Assembly (NCBI GenBank): GCA_029573725.1
Contig: JAKQDQ010000090.1
Coordinates: 62,001-126,000 of the forward strand
DNA length: 64,000 nt
DNA from: Verrucomicrobiota bacterium
GTDB lineage: Bacteria; Verrucomicrobiota; Verrucomicrobiia; Limisphaerales; JADLHS01
Reading direction: 5' to 3'
Below are positions 40,711 to 50,995 of this stretch, one piece after another. The notes beneath the pieces were generated by a model that did no database searches, was not told where the DNA came from, and saw nothing but the letters and a program-made list of their open reading frames with translations. Each line of letters starts with the position of its first letter. Positions within the stretch are counted from its first letter, which is position 1. The translations under genes were made by a program, and so were the position numbers.

Positions 40711-41432
40711 ACCGTCGGAATATCCGTGAAAACCCGGGTATGCGCGCGCTGTTGCAATACGTGCGCCAGCGGCGTCCGGCCGGTGGGAGCCAAGGACTCC
40801 TGCAACGCGGCCTCTTTGCCGGTCCCGGAAGCAAGCACCCACACCTGCTTGGCCGCCCCGATGACCGGATAGCCCAGCGTGACCCGGATGGGCGGCGGCT
40901 TGGGCGAATTTTCCACCACCCGATAGATCGCGGGATTGGCACGTTCCGCCTCGGTTTCCCGGGGAAACAACGAGGCCACATGTCCATCCTCGCCCATGCC
41001 GAGGAAAACCCAGTCGAACACCGGCTGCCCCGCGGCATCCCGGGGGGCAAACCGTGTGATCTCGGTTTCGGCCTGAACCGCTGCCTGCTGTGGAGGCCAT
41101 TCCCCGCGGATGCGATGGATCTGCTCCGCGGCCAGACCCAGCGGCTGAAAAAAATGCGCGTGCGCCGCGCCATAACTGCTTTCCGGATCGGAAGGCGGCA
41201 CACAACGTTCGTCGGCCCAGAAAAAATGCACGTCCCGCCACGAGAACTGAAACGCGAAAGATTGACGGATGACTTCGGCAAAGAACCTCAGCGTAATGCG
41301 ACCGCCCGAAAGTGCAACGAAGTGCGGCCGCTTTGCCGACGCGCTCTGGGCCAGTTCCTGCAGCCAAAGTTTTGCCACTTCATGCGCCAGTTCATCCGGC
41401 GTGGAAAATTTAATGACCTCAAATCGGTTCAT
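40707..41432 (-). CDS. pgl: 6-phosphogluconolactonase
   Basis: FVALSGGRIT, WRDVHFFWADERCVPPSDPESSYGAAHAHFF, FLGMGEDGHVASLFP. Confidence 0.93.
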   Translation of the reverse strand: MNRFEVIKFSTPDELAHEVAKLWLQELAQSASAKRPHFVALSGGRITLRFFAEVIRQSFAFQFSWRDVHFFWADERCVPPSDPESSYGAAHAHFFQPLGLAAEQIHRIRGEWPPQQAAVQAETEITRFAPRDAAGQPVFDWVFLGMGEDGHVASLFPRETEAERANPAIYRVVENSPKPPPIRVTLGYPVIGAAKQVWVLASGTGKEAALQESLAPTGRTPLAHVLQQRAHTRVFTDIPTV

Positions 41433-41541
41433 CCGGAACGCAAGTTAGGTTTCACGCGCACTCGCAGCAAGCGCGAAGGGCCTCAAACTTGGCGAACGGG
41501 ACGAAGCGCCGATTGTGGAAGTGATGGACTTCGCTCCGCCG

Positions 41542-42546
41542 CTAACGCAGCGGCCACTTTACTTTCGCGAGGTAAATACTGGATTTGCCTTCATGCGATG
41601 AGTAGTAGCTGACCCAGAGCAACCCATCGTGCCATACCAGTCCGGGATAACTGCAATCACCCCCGCTCGGCAATGCCAGAACCGGCTTCAAACTCTCAGG
41701 AGTCATCTCGAACAGGGCACAAGTAACTTTACCGGCGGCATAATCACGTCCGCCGGCCACCAAGGTTCCGTCCGGCAGCTCGATGAAATTCGGTCCGCCG
41801 ATCCGCACCGGTGTGGGTGCAAACTTCCAATCCGCATAGGGCGGGCGGCTCGAACCAATCCACCCACCCTGATCGCCCGCATCGCGGCGCACCAACATCA
41901 GCGCCGTACCGTCGCGCTGAAAGCGCAGCGTGGCCTCATTGGGAAAGCCAGTCAGGGTGAACGCCGCGATGGATTGCCAATCCGTTCCGTTCGCGCTGCG
42001 GAACAACTGGAGACGCGGTCGGGAGCCTGACGGCTGCAGCGCAACGTGGTAGGAAACACCATACGCCCGGCCTTCATGCCACGTCACCCGCCACAGCCAT
42101 TCACCGTCCTCCAGCACTTGCCGTGGGGGCGACCAATCCCGTCCATTGTTCGAGAAGGCCACTCGCGGTTGTGCGCCCTGCAATTGCTTCGTGCCGCGAT
42201 AAACCGAGCCGCCCGCCACGAGCATCAATTGTCCCTCGGGCGTGATGGAGAGTTTGGGATCGCGCAGATCAATCCCGGTTTCCGCCAGTCGCGCGGCGGA
42301 TTTCCATTGTTCGCCGTCCGGTGATTCCAGGATCCGCAGCCGGCCGTCCCCGCCCACGTGCGCCTCCGCCTCGCGAAAACAACAATACCAGCGCCCTTGA
42401 AAGCGGATCAGATCGGTGAAGGCGTTGTGTGCCCCCTGATCCCAGATTTTTTGCACGGACATCAACTGCGGCGCCGCGCCCCAGGCGGTGAGCGCGCCCC
42501 AGATCAGCCATGGAAGCAGGACCATTCGCACGCGCCCAGTATTCAT
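41542..42546 (-). CDS. Secreted sialidase/BNR-repeat-like protein
   Basis: Signal peptide; FTDLIRFQGRWYCCFREAEAHVGGDGRLRILESPDGEQW, SNNGRDWSPP, SANGTDWQS Asp-box-like repeats. Confidence 0.75.
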   Translation of the reverse strand: MNTGRVRMVLLPWLIWGALTAWGAAPQLMSVQKIWDQGAHNAFTDLIRFQGRWYCCFREAEAHVGGDGRLRILESPDGEQWKSAARLAETGIDLRDPKLSITPEGQLMLVAGGSVYRGTKQLQGAQPRVAFSNNGRDWSPPRQVLEDGEWLWRVTWHEGRAYGVSYHVALQPSGSRPRLQLFRSANGTDWQSIAAFTLTGFPNEATLRFQRDGTALMLVRRDAGDQGGWIGSSRPPYADWKFAPTPVRIGGPNFIELPDGTLVAGGRDYAAGKVTCALFEMTPESLKPVLALPSGGDCSYPGLVWHDGLLWVSYYSSHEGKSSIYLAKVKWPLR

Positions 42547-42706
42547 CGCGCCGCGGGGTTCGTCCAGCGCCTAGCGCGCGCCGCCATCGGTCGGCCCGGA
42601 AGAGCGACACGCAGCCGGAACTTTCCCGGAGTCCACCGGGGGCGGGTTTCCGCCAAATGTTTGTTCCATTGCGCGGCCGTCTCTGGCTAAGCTGGGGGAG
42701 TTGCTT

Positions 42707-44191
42707 ATGGAATACGAAGCGGTGATCGGACTGGAAACCCACGTCCAACTCAAAACGAAATCCAAGATGTGGTGCGGTTGCGCCAACACGTTCGGCGCGG
42801 AACCGAACACCAATGTTTGCCCGGTCTGTCTCGGGATGCCCGGCGTGCTGCCGGTGCCAAACGAGGAGGCGATCCGCCTGACGGTGCTGACGGGGCTGCT
42901 GCTGAACTGCGAGATTCCCCGCTTCGCCAAGTTTGACCGCAAGAGCTATTTCTACCCGGATGTGGCGAAAAACTATCAAATCACCCAGTACGACCAACCG
43001 AGCACGCGCAACGGCTGGGTCGAATTTGAGTGGAACGGGCGCACGCAAAAGGTCCGCATCACGCGCGCGCACCTGGAGGAGGACGTGGGCAAGAACACCC
43101 ACTTCGAACGGCACAGCGGCGTGGATTTCAACCGCGCCGGCGTGCCGCTGCTCGAAATTGTGTCCGAACCGGATCTCACCAGCGCCGAGATGGCGTACAC
43201 GTATCTCAACACGCTGACGGAAATTTTGCACCAGGGGGGCGTGAGCGATTGCGACATGGAGAAGGGCATGGTGCGCTGCGACGTGAACGTGAGCGTGCGT
43301 CCGAAAGGGGCGACCCGGCTCGGCGCGAAGATTGAAATTAAAAACATGAACAGTTTTTCGGGGGTGCGCCGCGCGTTGGAACATGAGATTCCGCGCCAGA
43401 TCGAAGCGCTCTCCCGTGGGGAAAAGCTCCGCCAATCCACCCGGCGCTGGGACGATGTCGCCGGCGTCACCGAAGAAATGCGCACGAAGGAGGATGCGCA
43501 TGACTACCGATATTTCCCCGATCCGGACCTCATGCCGCTGGTGCCCGGTGAGACCTGGCTGGCGGAAGTAAGGGCGCGGGCGATTGAGTTGCCGCTGGCG
43601 CGCAAGCAACGGTTGATGCGCGATTACCAGCTTCCCGCCGGCGACGCCGAGGTGTTCAGGGGCGACCCGGCCCTGAGCCGGTACTTTGAGGCCCTTGCGC
43701 CGCAGGCCAAAAACCCGAAAGCTGTGGCCAACTGGATCATCAACAACCTGCTGGCCAAACTCGCCGAATTGCATCATGCCGAAAAAGCGGAACAGGCCGG
43801 CATCGGCCTGGACATCGAGGCCATGTCGTTGTCGGGGCTGGCCGATCTGAAATTCCCCCCCTCCGCGTTGCTGGAGCTCGTCCAGCTTGTCGAAGCCAAA
43901 ACCATCAGCAACTCCGCCGCGCAGCAGGTCTTCGCGGAAATGTTCGCCACCGGCAAAACCCCGGAACGGATTGTCCGGGAAAAAGGCCTGGCGCAAGTCA
44001 GTGACGCCGCCGTCATCGAGGAATTTTGCGACCAGGTTATTGCGGCGAGCCCCAAAATCGTGGCGGACTACCAATCGGGCAAAACCGCGGCGTTGAATTC
44101 CCTCAAGGGCCAGGTGATGAAACTTTCCAAGGGCAAGGCCAACCCGGTGCTGGCCGGCGAAATTTTGGAGCGGAAGCTGAAATCTCCCTGA
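42707..44191 (+). CDS. gatB: Asp-tRNA(Asn)/Glu-tRNA(Gln) amidotransferase subunit B
   Basis: MEYEAVIGLETHVQLKTKSKMWCGC, VCPVCLGMPGVLPV, KSYFYPDVAKNYQITQYDQP. Confidence 0.96.
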   Translation: MEYEAVIGLETHVQLKTKSKMWCGCANTFGAEPNTNVCPVCLGMPGVLPVPNEEAIRLTVLTGLLLNCEIPRFAKFDRKSYFYPDVAKNYQITQYDQPSTRNGWVEFEWNGRTQKVRITRAHLEEDVGKNTHFERHSGVDFNRAGVPLLEIVSEPDLTSAEMAYTYLNTLTEILHQGGVSDCDMEKGMVRCDVNVSVRPKGATRLGAKIEIKNMNSFSGVRRALEHEIPRQIEALSRGEKLRQSTRRWDDVAGVTEEMRTKEDAHDYRYFPDPDLMPLVPGETWLAEVRARAIELPLARKQRLMRDYQLPAGDAEVFRGDPALSRYFEALAPQAKNPKAVANWIINNLLAKLAELHHAEKAEQAGIGLDIEAMSLSGLADLKFPPSALLELVQLVEAKTISNSAAQQVFAEMFATGKTPERIVREKGLAQVSDAAVIEEFCDQVIAASPKIVADYQSGKTAALNSLKGQVMKLSKGKANPVLAGEILERKLKSP

Positions 44192-44278
44192 GGAGAGGCG
44201 TCTCTCCCCGCGTCCGCGGCTGTCGCACATCCCGGCGCAAGCCGTCCTTGCCGGCCGCAAAATAACCAGTCAGCAAAC

Positions 44279-45175
44279 TTGTCATCGCGGCCGTTTTCGA
44301 TCATGTTGGTAGCGATGAATTTCATATCCCATCAACCCGTAACCACGGGAAGCTGGGGCATGCCGGGTTCCGGCAACAATTTCCCGGCCTGGCCGCGCGA
44401 CGGTGACTGTCGGCGGCGCGGTTTTACCTTGATCGAATTGCTGGTGGTGATCGCCATCATTGCGATTCTTGCGGCCATGCTTCTGCCCGCCTTGAGCCGG
44501 GCCAAACAAAAAGCGCACGGCATTTCCTGCCTCAACAACCACCGGCAATTGACCCTGGCGTGGCGTCTGTACAGCGAAGATGCCAACGACGCGCTGTTGT
44601 TTGCCTACGGGGGGCAGGTGCAGAATGCGCTGACCCCGTACACCTGGGTGCAGGGAAACATGGTGAACGACCCGACGAATACGATCTACTTTGACATCAG
44701 CCCGCTCGCCAAGTACGGCGGCAACAATCACAAACTCTGGAAGTGCCCGGAGGACCGCACCAAACACGTGCGCAGCATGTCCATGAACTACATGGTGGGA
44801 GGAAACGGGGAAACCGCCCCGGATTATTACGGCATGTGGACCGATGCCAAACGCTTCCGTCTCTTCCGCAAATTCACCGCAATCACGCTGCCCTCCACCA
44901 CGTGGGTGCTGTTGGATGAACGTCCCAACTTGATCAATGACGCGTTCTTTGTGGTGGACCTGGGCAATTATGACAACCCCCGGGCCATGTCCATCATTGA
45001 CCATCCGGGCATTCAACACGGCAATTCGTGCAGTTTCTCCTTCGCCGATGGCCATTCAGAAATCAAACGCTGGCGGGACGGCCCGTTCCTGACCCGCAAC
45101 CCCACGGGGCGCGTGCCGGCGCCGAACAGCGCCGACTTGCGGTGGTTGCTCGACCGGACCTCGCAAAAACTTTGA
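44279..45175 (+). CDS. Prepilin-type N-terminal cleavage/methylation domain protein
   Basis: [65 protein letters not shown] near C-terminus. Confidence 0.88.
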   Translation: MSSRPFSIMLVAMNFISHQPVTTGSWGMPGSGNNFPAWPRDGDCRRRGFTLIELLVVIAIIAILAAMLLPALSRAKQKAHGISCLNNHRQLTLAWRLYSEDANDALLFAYGGQVQNALTPYTWVQGNMVNDPTNTIYFDISPLAKYGGNNHKLWKCPEDRTKHVRSMSMNYMVGGNGETAPDYYGMWTDAKRFRLFRKFTAITLPSTTWVLLDERPNLINDAFFVVDLGNYDNPRAMSIIDHPGIQHGNSCSFSFADGHSEIKRWRDGPFLTRNPTGRVPAPNSADLRWLLDRTSQKL

Positions 45176-45215
45176 ACCCCATGCCGTTTAACCCCACAAA
45201 CACCAAATCACCATT

Positions 45216-47741
45216 ATGAAACACACCTGCTGGCCTTATCAGGGCCTCGCCGCCGCCGCGCTGGTGGCGGGCCTGCTCCTGCCCCAAACGAGTCACGCGG
45301 ACCAACTGGCCCGCTTCGATTTCAATGAAGGCTCGGGCGTCACCACCACGGATCCCCTCACCGGCCTGGTCGGCACGCTCGGGCAGCCGTTCGACGTGAA
45401 TGTGGATTTCTCCCAGCTTCAGGACAGCTCGCCTTCCGGTTTGCCCGGCGACCGGTGCCTCACCAACTCGGGCGCGGGATTTTTGATCGCAGATGACTCC
45501 TCCGCTGCCGTCCTCGATATTCGCGAGGGACCGATTACCCTGGAAACCTGGCTTTATATTGATGGCACCACACCGGCGCTGAACGCGCAGGGCATGATCG
45601 GCTACGGCGGTTCCTACAAGATGGGCCTGCGCGGTGGCTGGCAGGTGTTCACGCTCTTCGGTCTCGTGGACATCACGAATACCGTCACGGGATTGCTGCC
45701 CTCCGATCAATGGGTGCATGCGGCGGCGGCGTGGGAGCCGGGTGTAGGCGTGCATTTCTTCGTAAATGGCGTCGAAACGTTTGTTGAATACACCAACGCT
45801 CTGAGTGCCCGCGCGCCCGTCCACCATTTCCTGGGGCTGGGCTCCGAAGGCACCAGCATGAGTCTGGTGGCCGCGTTCGACCGGATGCGCATTCACCATG
45901 CGCTGCTGACGGCGGCCGACCTGGACAATGTGGCGGCCAGCCCGAAAGCCCCGCTGCCCACCACGCTGGTCAGCTACAATTTTGACGAAGCCAGTTTCCC
46001 CTGCACCAATGCCATCGCACCCGAATTGCCTGCCGTACCGGGACCGGCGTTCGTGGCCGCCCAAACCAGCCCGGAATGGGCAAGCGATTCACCCACCGGA
46101 CAAGCCGGAGATTACTCGCTAAACTTCCTCAATCAAACCTATCCGGTGCGCCAGTTCATCTCCTTTCCGGGAGCAGCGCCGTTTGACCTCGCCGTGAATG
46201 ACAGCAGCTACACCTTGCAGGCCTGGGTAAAACTGCCCACGACCGGCATTGACGCGCGGCGGGTCATCTACCGCACCGCGGGCCCGCGGCCGCAAGTCTC
46301 GCTTTCCATCAATGTGAACCGCGGCCTGCACACCACGTTTTACGGCAATGCCGACTTCGCTTCCTCCGTGATTGTCCCCAACGACAATCGCTGGCACCAC
46401 GTGGCGGCCGTCATGGATTACCCCACCGCCAATGTTCATTTCTATCTTGACGGCGTTCTGCGTCAAACCATGACACGCACAAAAACCACCGGCACTTCCA
46501 CCGCCAACCCGCCCAACCCGCTGACCATCGGGAAGGAAAGTGACACAGCGTTCTTCCACGGTTCGTTGGATCGGGTGGTGATTGACAACACCGCTTTGAC
46601 GGCCGCGCAACTCGATTTCCCGGCCGCCCCGGGACTGGCCACCTTCCCCACGCTGGCTGCGCACCCGGCCGATGTGACCACCAACCTGGGCGCGACCGTG
46701 GTCTTCACGGCAACCCCCAGCTCGGACACCCCGGTGGCCGTGCGCTGGTATTATCGCGCCCACCTGGCGGACCCCGTGGGCATCCCGCTCAACGAGCAAA
46801 CCACGACTTTGACGTTGAACAACATCACCGATCAGGATCTGGGCTTTTATAGCCTCGTGGTCACCAATGCGGCGGGAGTTGCCGAGTCCTACGCGGCACA
46901 ATTGCAGAGGACTCCGGTCGCCGGCTTGATTGACTTCGAAGCCCCGCACTATCTCTCCGGCGCGGTGGACCGGCAGGACAGCTGGACGACCGATGCCAAC
47001 ACCGACGCGGCGCGCGTCCTGACTGCGACGGAAATCGGCGCCGCCCTCAGCGTGGCCGGCCAGCCGGAAGGAGACAATGTTCATGGCGGCGACCAGGCGC
47101 TTGTAGTGGGACTGGCCGGCGCGTCCAGCGCCTCGATCCGTCCCGTGGCGGGAGTGGAAAATGCCACCCATGTGACCTTTGAATTCTGGGCCCGCCCGTT
47201 CGCCGGCCCGGTTAACGGCAACATTTTCATCACGGTGGAAAATGCAGCCGGCACCCGGGCCGCGGGGGTCCGGTTCGGACCCGCAACCAGCATTGATTAC
47301 GGTTTGGTTTCCGGCGCCTGGGTGCCGACCGGGCTGACGTGGGATTCCACCAATTGGTATCACTTGAAATTCGAGCTGGATTACGACGCGCACACGTACA
47401 ACTTTTACGTCAATGGGGCGCGACAAAACCTCAATCCGGTGCCGTTTTACGCCGCCGGGTCTGACAGTTTCCGCCAAATTCGCGTTTTCCGCGGATCGAA
47501 CCAGAGCGGGGTGATCATTGACGATGTCAACATCATTCCGGGGCTGCGCATCACCAGCATCACCACCAGCAACAACAACGTCACGATCAAGTGGGAGGGG
47601 GGCCAACCTCCCTATCAACTCCAACGGCGCAGTGCCTTGGATGGTGGAACGTGGGAGGACGTGGGCGGTACGACCAATGGCACGGAGGCCAGCGACACGA
47701 TGGGCACCGGCTCCATGTTTTACCGCATACGCGGCAATTGA
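45216..47741 (+). CDS. Secreted LamG (concanavalin A-like) repeat protein with Ig-like domain
   Basis: Signal peptide; three LamG-like modules (e.g. TLQAWVKLPTTG...NRWHHVAAVMDYPTANVHFYLDGV) and Ig-like QEQTTTLTLNNITDQDLGFYSLVVTNAAG. Confidence 0.8.
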   Translation: MKHTCWPYQGLAAAALVAGLLLPQTSHADQLARFDFNEGSGVTTTDPLTGLVGTLGQPFDVNVDFSQLQDSSPSGLPGDRCLTNSGAGFLIADDSSAAVLDIREGPITLETWLYIDGTTPALNAQGMIGYGGSYKMGLRGGWQVFTLFGLVDITNTVTGLLPSDQWVHAAAAWEPGVGVHFFVNGVETFVEYTNALSARAPVHHFLGLGSEGTSMSLVAAFDRMRIHHALLTAADLDNVAASPKAPLPTTLVSYNFDEASFPCTNAIAPELPAVPGPAFVAAQTSPEWASDSPTGQAGDYSLNFLNQTYPVRQFISFPGAAPFDLAVNDSSYTLQAWVKLPTTGIDARRVIYRTAGPRPQVSLSINVNRGLHTTFYGNADFASSVIVPNDNRWHHVAAVMDYPTANVHFYLDGVLRQTMTRTKTTGTSTANPPNPLTIGKESDTAFFHGSLDRVVIDNTALTAAQLDFPAAPGLATFPTLAAHPADVTTNLGATVVFTATPSSDTPVAVRWYYRAHLADPVGIPLNEQTTTLTLNNITDQDLGFYSLVVTNAAGVAESYAAQLQRTPVAGLIDFEAPHYLSGAVDRQDSWTTDANTDAARVLTATEIGAALSVAGQPEGDNVHGGDQALVVGLAGASSASIRPVAGVENATHVTFEFWARPFAGPVNGNIFITVENAAGTRAAGVRFGPATSIDYGLVSGAWVPTGLTWDSTNWYHLKFELDYDAHTYNFYVNGARQNLNPVPFYAAGSDSFRQIRVFRGSNQSGVIIDDVNIIPGLRITSITTSNNNVTIKWEGGQPPYQLQRRSALDGGTWEDVGGTTNGTEASDTMGTGSMFYRIRGN

Positions 47742-47766
47742 TCGCCGGCAGGCAGTAATTCCGTTG

Positions 47767-47796
47767 CGCCGGTGCGGCCAGGGAGCCGCACCGGCG
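47767..47796 (+). terminator. Strong hairpin downstream of LamG gene (possible terminator; no clear T tract)
   Basis: Perfect 12-bp stem CGCCGGTGCGGC-CAGGGA-GCCGCACCGGCG. Confidence 0.5.
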
Positions 47797-47914
47797 TTCG
47801 ATTGACCGGATGTAAGGGTGTCCTCGGCAGGCCGGACGACGCGGCCCCATTGCCACCGGTCACTCGATGGCATGTCGGCAACACGGCACTCACGGCGGAT
47901 TCCGCTCCGGCAAT

Positions 47915-48058
47915 CAAACGTGGTCGGAATTCACGCGGCAAAACCCCGACATTCTTGCGCAGGACGGTGACAAAATCCCGACTCGACTGGAATCCACAGG
48001 CCTGGACGGGATCGGTGGTGTTCATTTCGGACCGACTCGCCCGCCTGCGCCTGGCGGC
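47915..48058 (-). pseudogene. Remnant of AraC-family regulator C-terminal HTH
   Basis: Minus-strand frame reads RASRSEMNTTDPVQACGFQSSRDFVTVLRKNVGVLPREFRPRL, matching the second AraC helix-turn-helix (cGF.s...F...fr...G..P.eFR); stop just upstream. Confidence 0.55.
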
Positions 48059-48147
48059 CCTTCCTCAAGTCCATCGGATTTACCTCCGCCGGAGGGGCTG
48101 GGTGACCTGCTGATGTTGCCGGGGTGGGAGGCCGGGAGAGGATGGGA

Positions 48148-48173
48148 ATAAAAAAGCCCGGCGTCAGCCGGGC
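48148..48173 (-). terminator. Rho-independent terminator of rplI
   Basis: Minus strand GCCCGGC-TGAC-GCCGGGC followed by TTTTTTATT. Confidence 0.85.
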
Positions 48174-48192
48174 CTGGAAAGGGCAACGTGTT

Positions 48193-48813
48193 TCACCCCT
48201 TTTTAATTTTCTTTTCGCTCCGGGACGCCTTCTCGACACGGCCAGTCCTGGTTTTTTCCTCAACCGCAGCTTCGTCTTTTCCACCGCGTTTGCCACGTTT
48301 CTCGGTTTTTGGCGTTTCCGCGGCAGGAGCGTTCTCGACCGCGGGGATGGCCAGAGGGGTGGTGCTTTCGACGCGCACCTTGAGCACGCCCTTCACTTCA
48401 GTATGCAGGTGCAAATTCACTTCATGTTCGCCCAGGACCTTGATCGGATGTTCGAGATGAATCTTGCGACGATCCAGCGCGACATCGAACTGCTGCTTCA
48501 ATTCATCGGCGATCATGCCTGCGGTCACCGCGCCGAACAATTTGCCGTCTTCTCCGGTCTTGACCTTGATGAGGCAAACCAGCTTGGTCAGGCTCTTGGC
48601 GAGTTCCGTCATGGTGTTGAACTCATGGGCTTCCCGCTGGGCCCGACGCTGCCGCAAGGCCTCGAGCCGGCGTTTGTTTCCGGCGCTCAACGGAATGGCC
48701 AGACGCTGCGGAAAGAGATAGTTGCGGGCGTAACCGGCGGCAACCTTGACCTGATCCGATTCGCCGCCCAACCCGACGATGTTGTGTGTAAGAATGACTT
48801 CTGTCTTTGCCAT
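48193..48813 (-). CDS. rplI: 50S ribosomal protein L9 with long charged C-terminal extension
   Basis: MAKTEVILTHNIVGLGGESDQVKVAAGYARNYLFPQRLAIPLS. Confidence 0.93.
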   Translation of the reverse strand: MAKTEVILTHNIVGLGGESDQVKVAAGYARNYLFPQRLAIPLSAGNKRRLEALRQRRAQREAHEFNTMTELAKSLTKLVCLIKVKTGEDGKLFGAVTAGMIADELKQQFDVALDRRKIHLEHPIKVLGEHEVNLHLHTEVKGVLKVRVESTTPLAIPAVENAPAAETPKTEKRGKRGGKDEAAVEEKTRTGRVEKASRSEKKIKKG

Positions 48814-48843
48814 AAGAATGTTCGTTGCAACTGCTTGAAAATA

Positions 48844-49302
48844 TCAGAAGGGGACGTCATCGCCCTCCAACGACGCATCCGCCTCCGGGCTTTCACCCGA
48901 CGGAGGAGTGGATGTTGAAGCCGACCGGCGGCTGCCACCTTCCTCCCCTTCTCCCGCGCCACCGCCTCCGGGACTGCCCAGGAACTGAACGGTCTCCGCC
49001 ACCACTCCGAGCCGGCTCTTTTTTTGGCCGGTTTGTTTGTCGTCCCACTGATCCAGCCGCAACCGTCCCTCAATCAAAATGGGGCGTCCCTTGCGCATAT
49101 ACTTGCCCACGTTTTCCGCGGTGCGGCCAAAGATATCCACATCCACGAAAGTGACCTCCTCTTTGCGTTCGCCGGCTTCGTTGGTCCAGACGCGGTTCAC
49201 CGCCAGCCCGATCTTCGCGATGGCCGTGCCCTTGGGGGTGTAACGCAGGTCCGGATCACGCGTCAGATTTCCCACCAGAATGACTTTGTTAAAGCTGGCC
49301 AT
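48844..49302 (-). CDS. ssb: Single-stranded DNA-binding protein
   Basis: MASFNKVILVGNLTRDPDLRYTPKGTAIAKIGLAVNR; acidic tip EGDDVPF. Confidence 0.95.
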   Translation of the reverse strand: MASFNKVILVGNLTRDPDLRYTPKGTAIAKIGLAVNRVWTNEAGERKEEVTFVDVDIFGRTAENVGKYMRKGRPILIEGRLRLDQWDDKQTGQKKSRLGVVAETVQFLGSPGGGGAGEGEEGGSRRSASTSTPPSGESPEADASLEGDDVPF

Positions 49303-49315
49303 GGCTTGCGAGGAG

Positions 49316-49621
49316 TTATTTGGTGTCCTTGGGCGCCGGTGAATGGGTGAAAAGCACACGAAACACGTCGTCATTGCGCGCGAATTTGTGGCGCAACGCC
49401 ACGACGGTTGCGGCGGGGCTGTTGAAAATGACGTTCGCGTAAAACCCGCCGGCATGCTTTTTGTCCGCCACCCGGGCGAAGGTTTTACGCTCCATTCGCT
49501 GCACGGTTTCAATTTGTCCGCCGGCCTCGCCGATTTCGGCGGAAATTTTGTCGAGCACGTCCTTCACTCCGTCTTCCTTGCCCGCCGTATTCAAGATGAA
49601 CAAACCTTCGTATCGTTTCAC
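49316..49621 (-). CDS. rpsF: 30S ribosomal protein S6
   Basis: MKRYEGLFILNTAGKEDGVKDVLDKI; position beside ssb. Confidence 0.9.
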   Translation of the reverse strand: MKRYEGLFILNTAGKEDGVKDVLDKISAEIGEAGGQIETVQRMERKTFARVADKKHAGGFYANVIFNSPAATVVALRHKFARNDDVFRVLFTHSPAPKDTK

Positions 49622-50226
49622 TGCTTTATTCCTTCATTATTGGGGGCGGTGACCGCCCCGTTAAATTGATTCATCGCCGGCTGCAACCCGCGCTCCAGCC
49701 AGCATTCCACCTGCCTCTGGGCCCGGGCGAGCACCCGCTCCATCACCGCCAATTCCGCGCCGGTCAGCCGGCCCAGAACGTATCCGGCAATTTCGCGGCG
49801 CTCATCCTGTCGTCCAATGCCGATCCGCAGCCGGGGATACTGACGCGACCCCAGGTGCCGTTCAATGGAATCCAGTCCATGATGTCCGCCGCTGCTGCCG
49901 GCCGGTCGCAAACGGAGGTGTCCCAGCGGCAAATCCGCATCGTCCACCACCACCAGCAGCCGGCCCAATGGCAGCCGGTAATACTTAACCAGCGCCGCCA
50001 CCGCGACGCCACTCAAATTCATGAACGTCTGGGACTGGCACAACAACAACTGTCGTCCGTTCCGTTCCGTCCGCCCCAACCGCGACTGAAACCGCTTTTC
50101 GTGTTGCCAGGCCACCTGCCAGTGGTCGGCCAGCCGGTCGAGCAGCATAAAGCCCGCGTTATGCCGCGTCCGGGCATATTCCGGCCCCGGGTTGCCCAGC
50201 CCCACGATGAGATGCCAGTCGTCCAT
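49618..50226 (-). CDS. pth: Peptidyl-tRNA hydrolase
   Basis: LIVGLGNPGPEYARTRHNAGFMLLD; SQTFMNLSG; GSSGGHHGLDSIERHLG. Confidence 0.95.
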   Translation of the reverse strand: MDDWHLIVGLGNPGPEYARTRHNAGFMLLDRLADHWQVAWQHEKRFQSRLGRTERNGRQLLLCQSQTFMNLSGVAVAALVKYYRLPLGRLLVVVDDADLPLGHLRLRPAGSSGGHHGLDSIERHLGSRQYPRLRIGIGRQDERREIAGYVLGRLTGAELAVMERVLARAQRQVECWLERGLQPAMNQFNGAVTAPNNEGIKQ

Positions 50227-50272
50227 ACGCAGGGTGCGTCCGCGCTGCTACCCCGTCGCGGGCGGCAACCAA

Positions 50273-50971
50273 CTACTTCTTGGCGGGGGCGGATTTGGCC
50301 TCGGCCTTCGCCGCAGCCGCCTTGCCGGTGTCACTCGCGCCCTCTTCCTTCTTTTCCTTCGTCATTTCCACCTCGCCTGCGGCCGCGGCCTCGGCGGCCA
50401 CCGGTTCGGCCTCCGCCTTGGGCTTCACAACTGAAACCACCGGCGCCAGCCGGTTGCCGATGACCTCCACTCCCTCGGGCAATTTGAGGTCGCTGACATG
50501 GATGGTCTTGCCCACTTCAAGATCGCTCACGTCCACCACGATTTGCTCTGGCAACTGTTTGGGCAGGGCGCGGACCCGTAATTTGAAAATGACGTGTTCC
50601 AGCAAACCGCCGCCGGATTTCACTCCGACCGCTTCGCCCGTGGTTTCGACGGGCACATTGATCACGACCTTCTCATTTTCATCCACCTCACGGAAATCCA
50701 CGTGCAGGATGCTGCCGCTCAGGGGGTGGTGCTGAACCTCCTGCACCAGCGCCAGGCGTTTCTTCTTATCCACCTCGAGATCCACCAGGATGTTTTCCGA
50801 GTGGGAGCGATGCAACAGATCGCTGAGTTCCCGCCCCACGACCTCCAGGTTTTCGGGTTTGCTTTTCCCGCCGTAAATGGTGGCGGGGACGCGGCCCGCG
50901 GCGCGCAATTTCTTTAGACCGGTGCGCCGCACCTGCGAGCGCACAAAAGCATTGAATGGCACTGATTTCAT
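50273..50971 (-). CDS. rplY: 50S ribosomal protein L25/general stress protein Ctc
   Basis: GLKKLRAAGRVPATIYGGKSKPENLEV; HVDFREVDENEKVVINVPVETTGEAVGVKSGG. Confidence 0.92.
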   Translation of the reverse strand: MKSVPFNAFVRSQVRRTGLKKLRAAGRVPATIYGGKSKPENLEVVGRELSDLLHRSHSENILVDLEVDKKKRLALVQEVQHHPLSGSILHVDFREVDENEKVVINVPVETTGEAVGVKSGGGLLEHVIFKLRVRALPKQLPEQIVVDVSDLEVGKTIHVSDLKLPEGVEVIGNRLAPVVSVVKPKAEAEPVAAEAAAAGEVEMTKEKKEEGASDTGKAAAAKAEAKSAPAKK

Positions 50972-50995
50972 GACAAAAAATGGTTGGCCGGCGCC

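Noticed and set aside
42269-44260. 663-aa minus-strand ORF opposite gatB and the sialidase-like gene
   Set aside because: Antisense artefact over gatB; low-complexity His/Arg-rich composition, no recognizable domain.
46119-47873. 584-aa minus-strand ORF opposite LamG protein gene
   Set aside because: Spurious; plus strand has signal peptide and LamG motifs.
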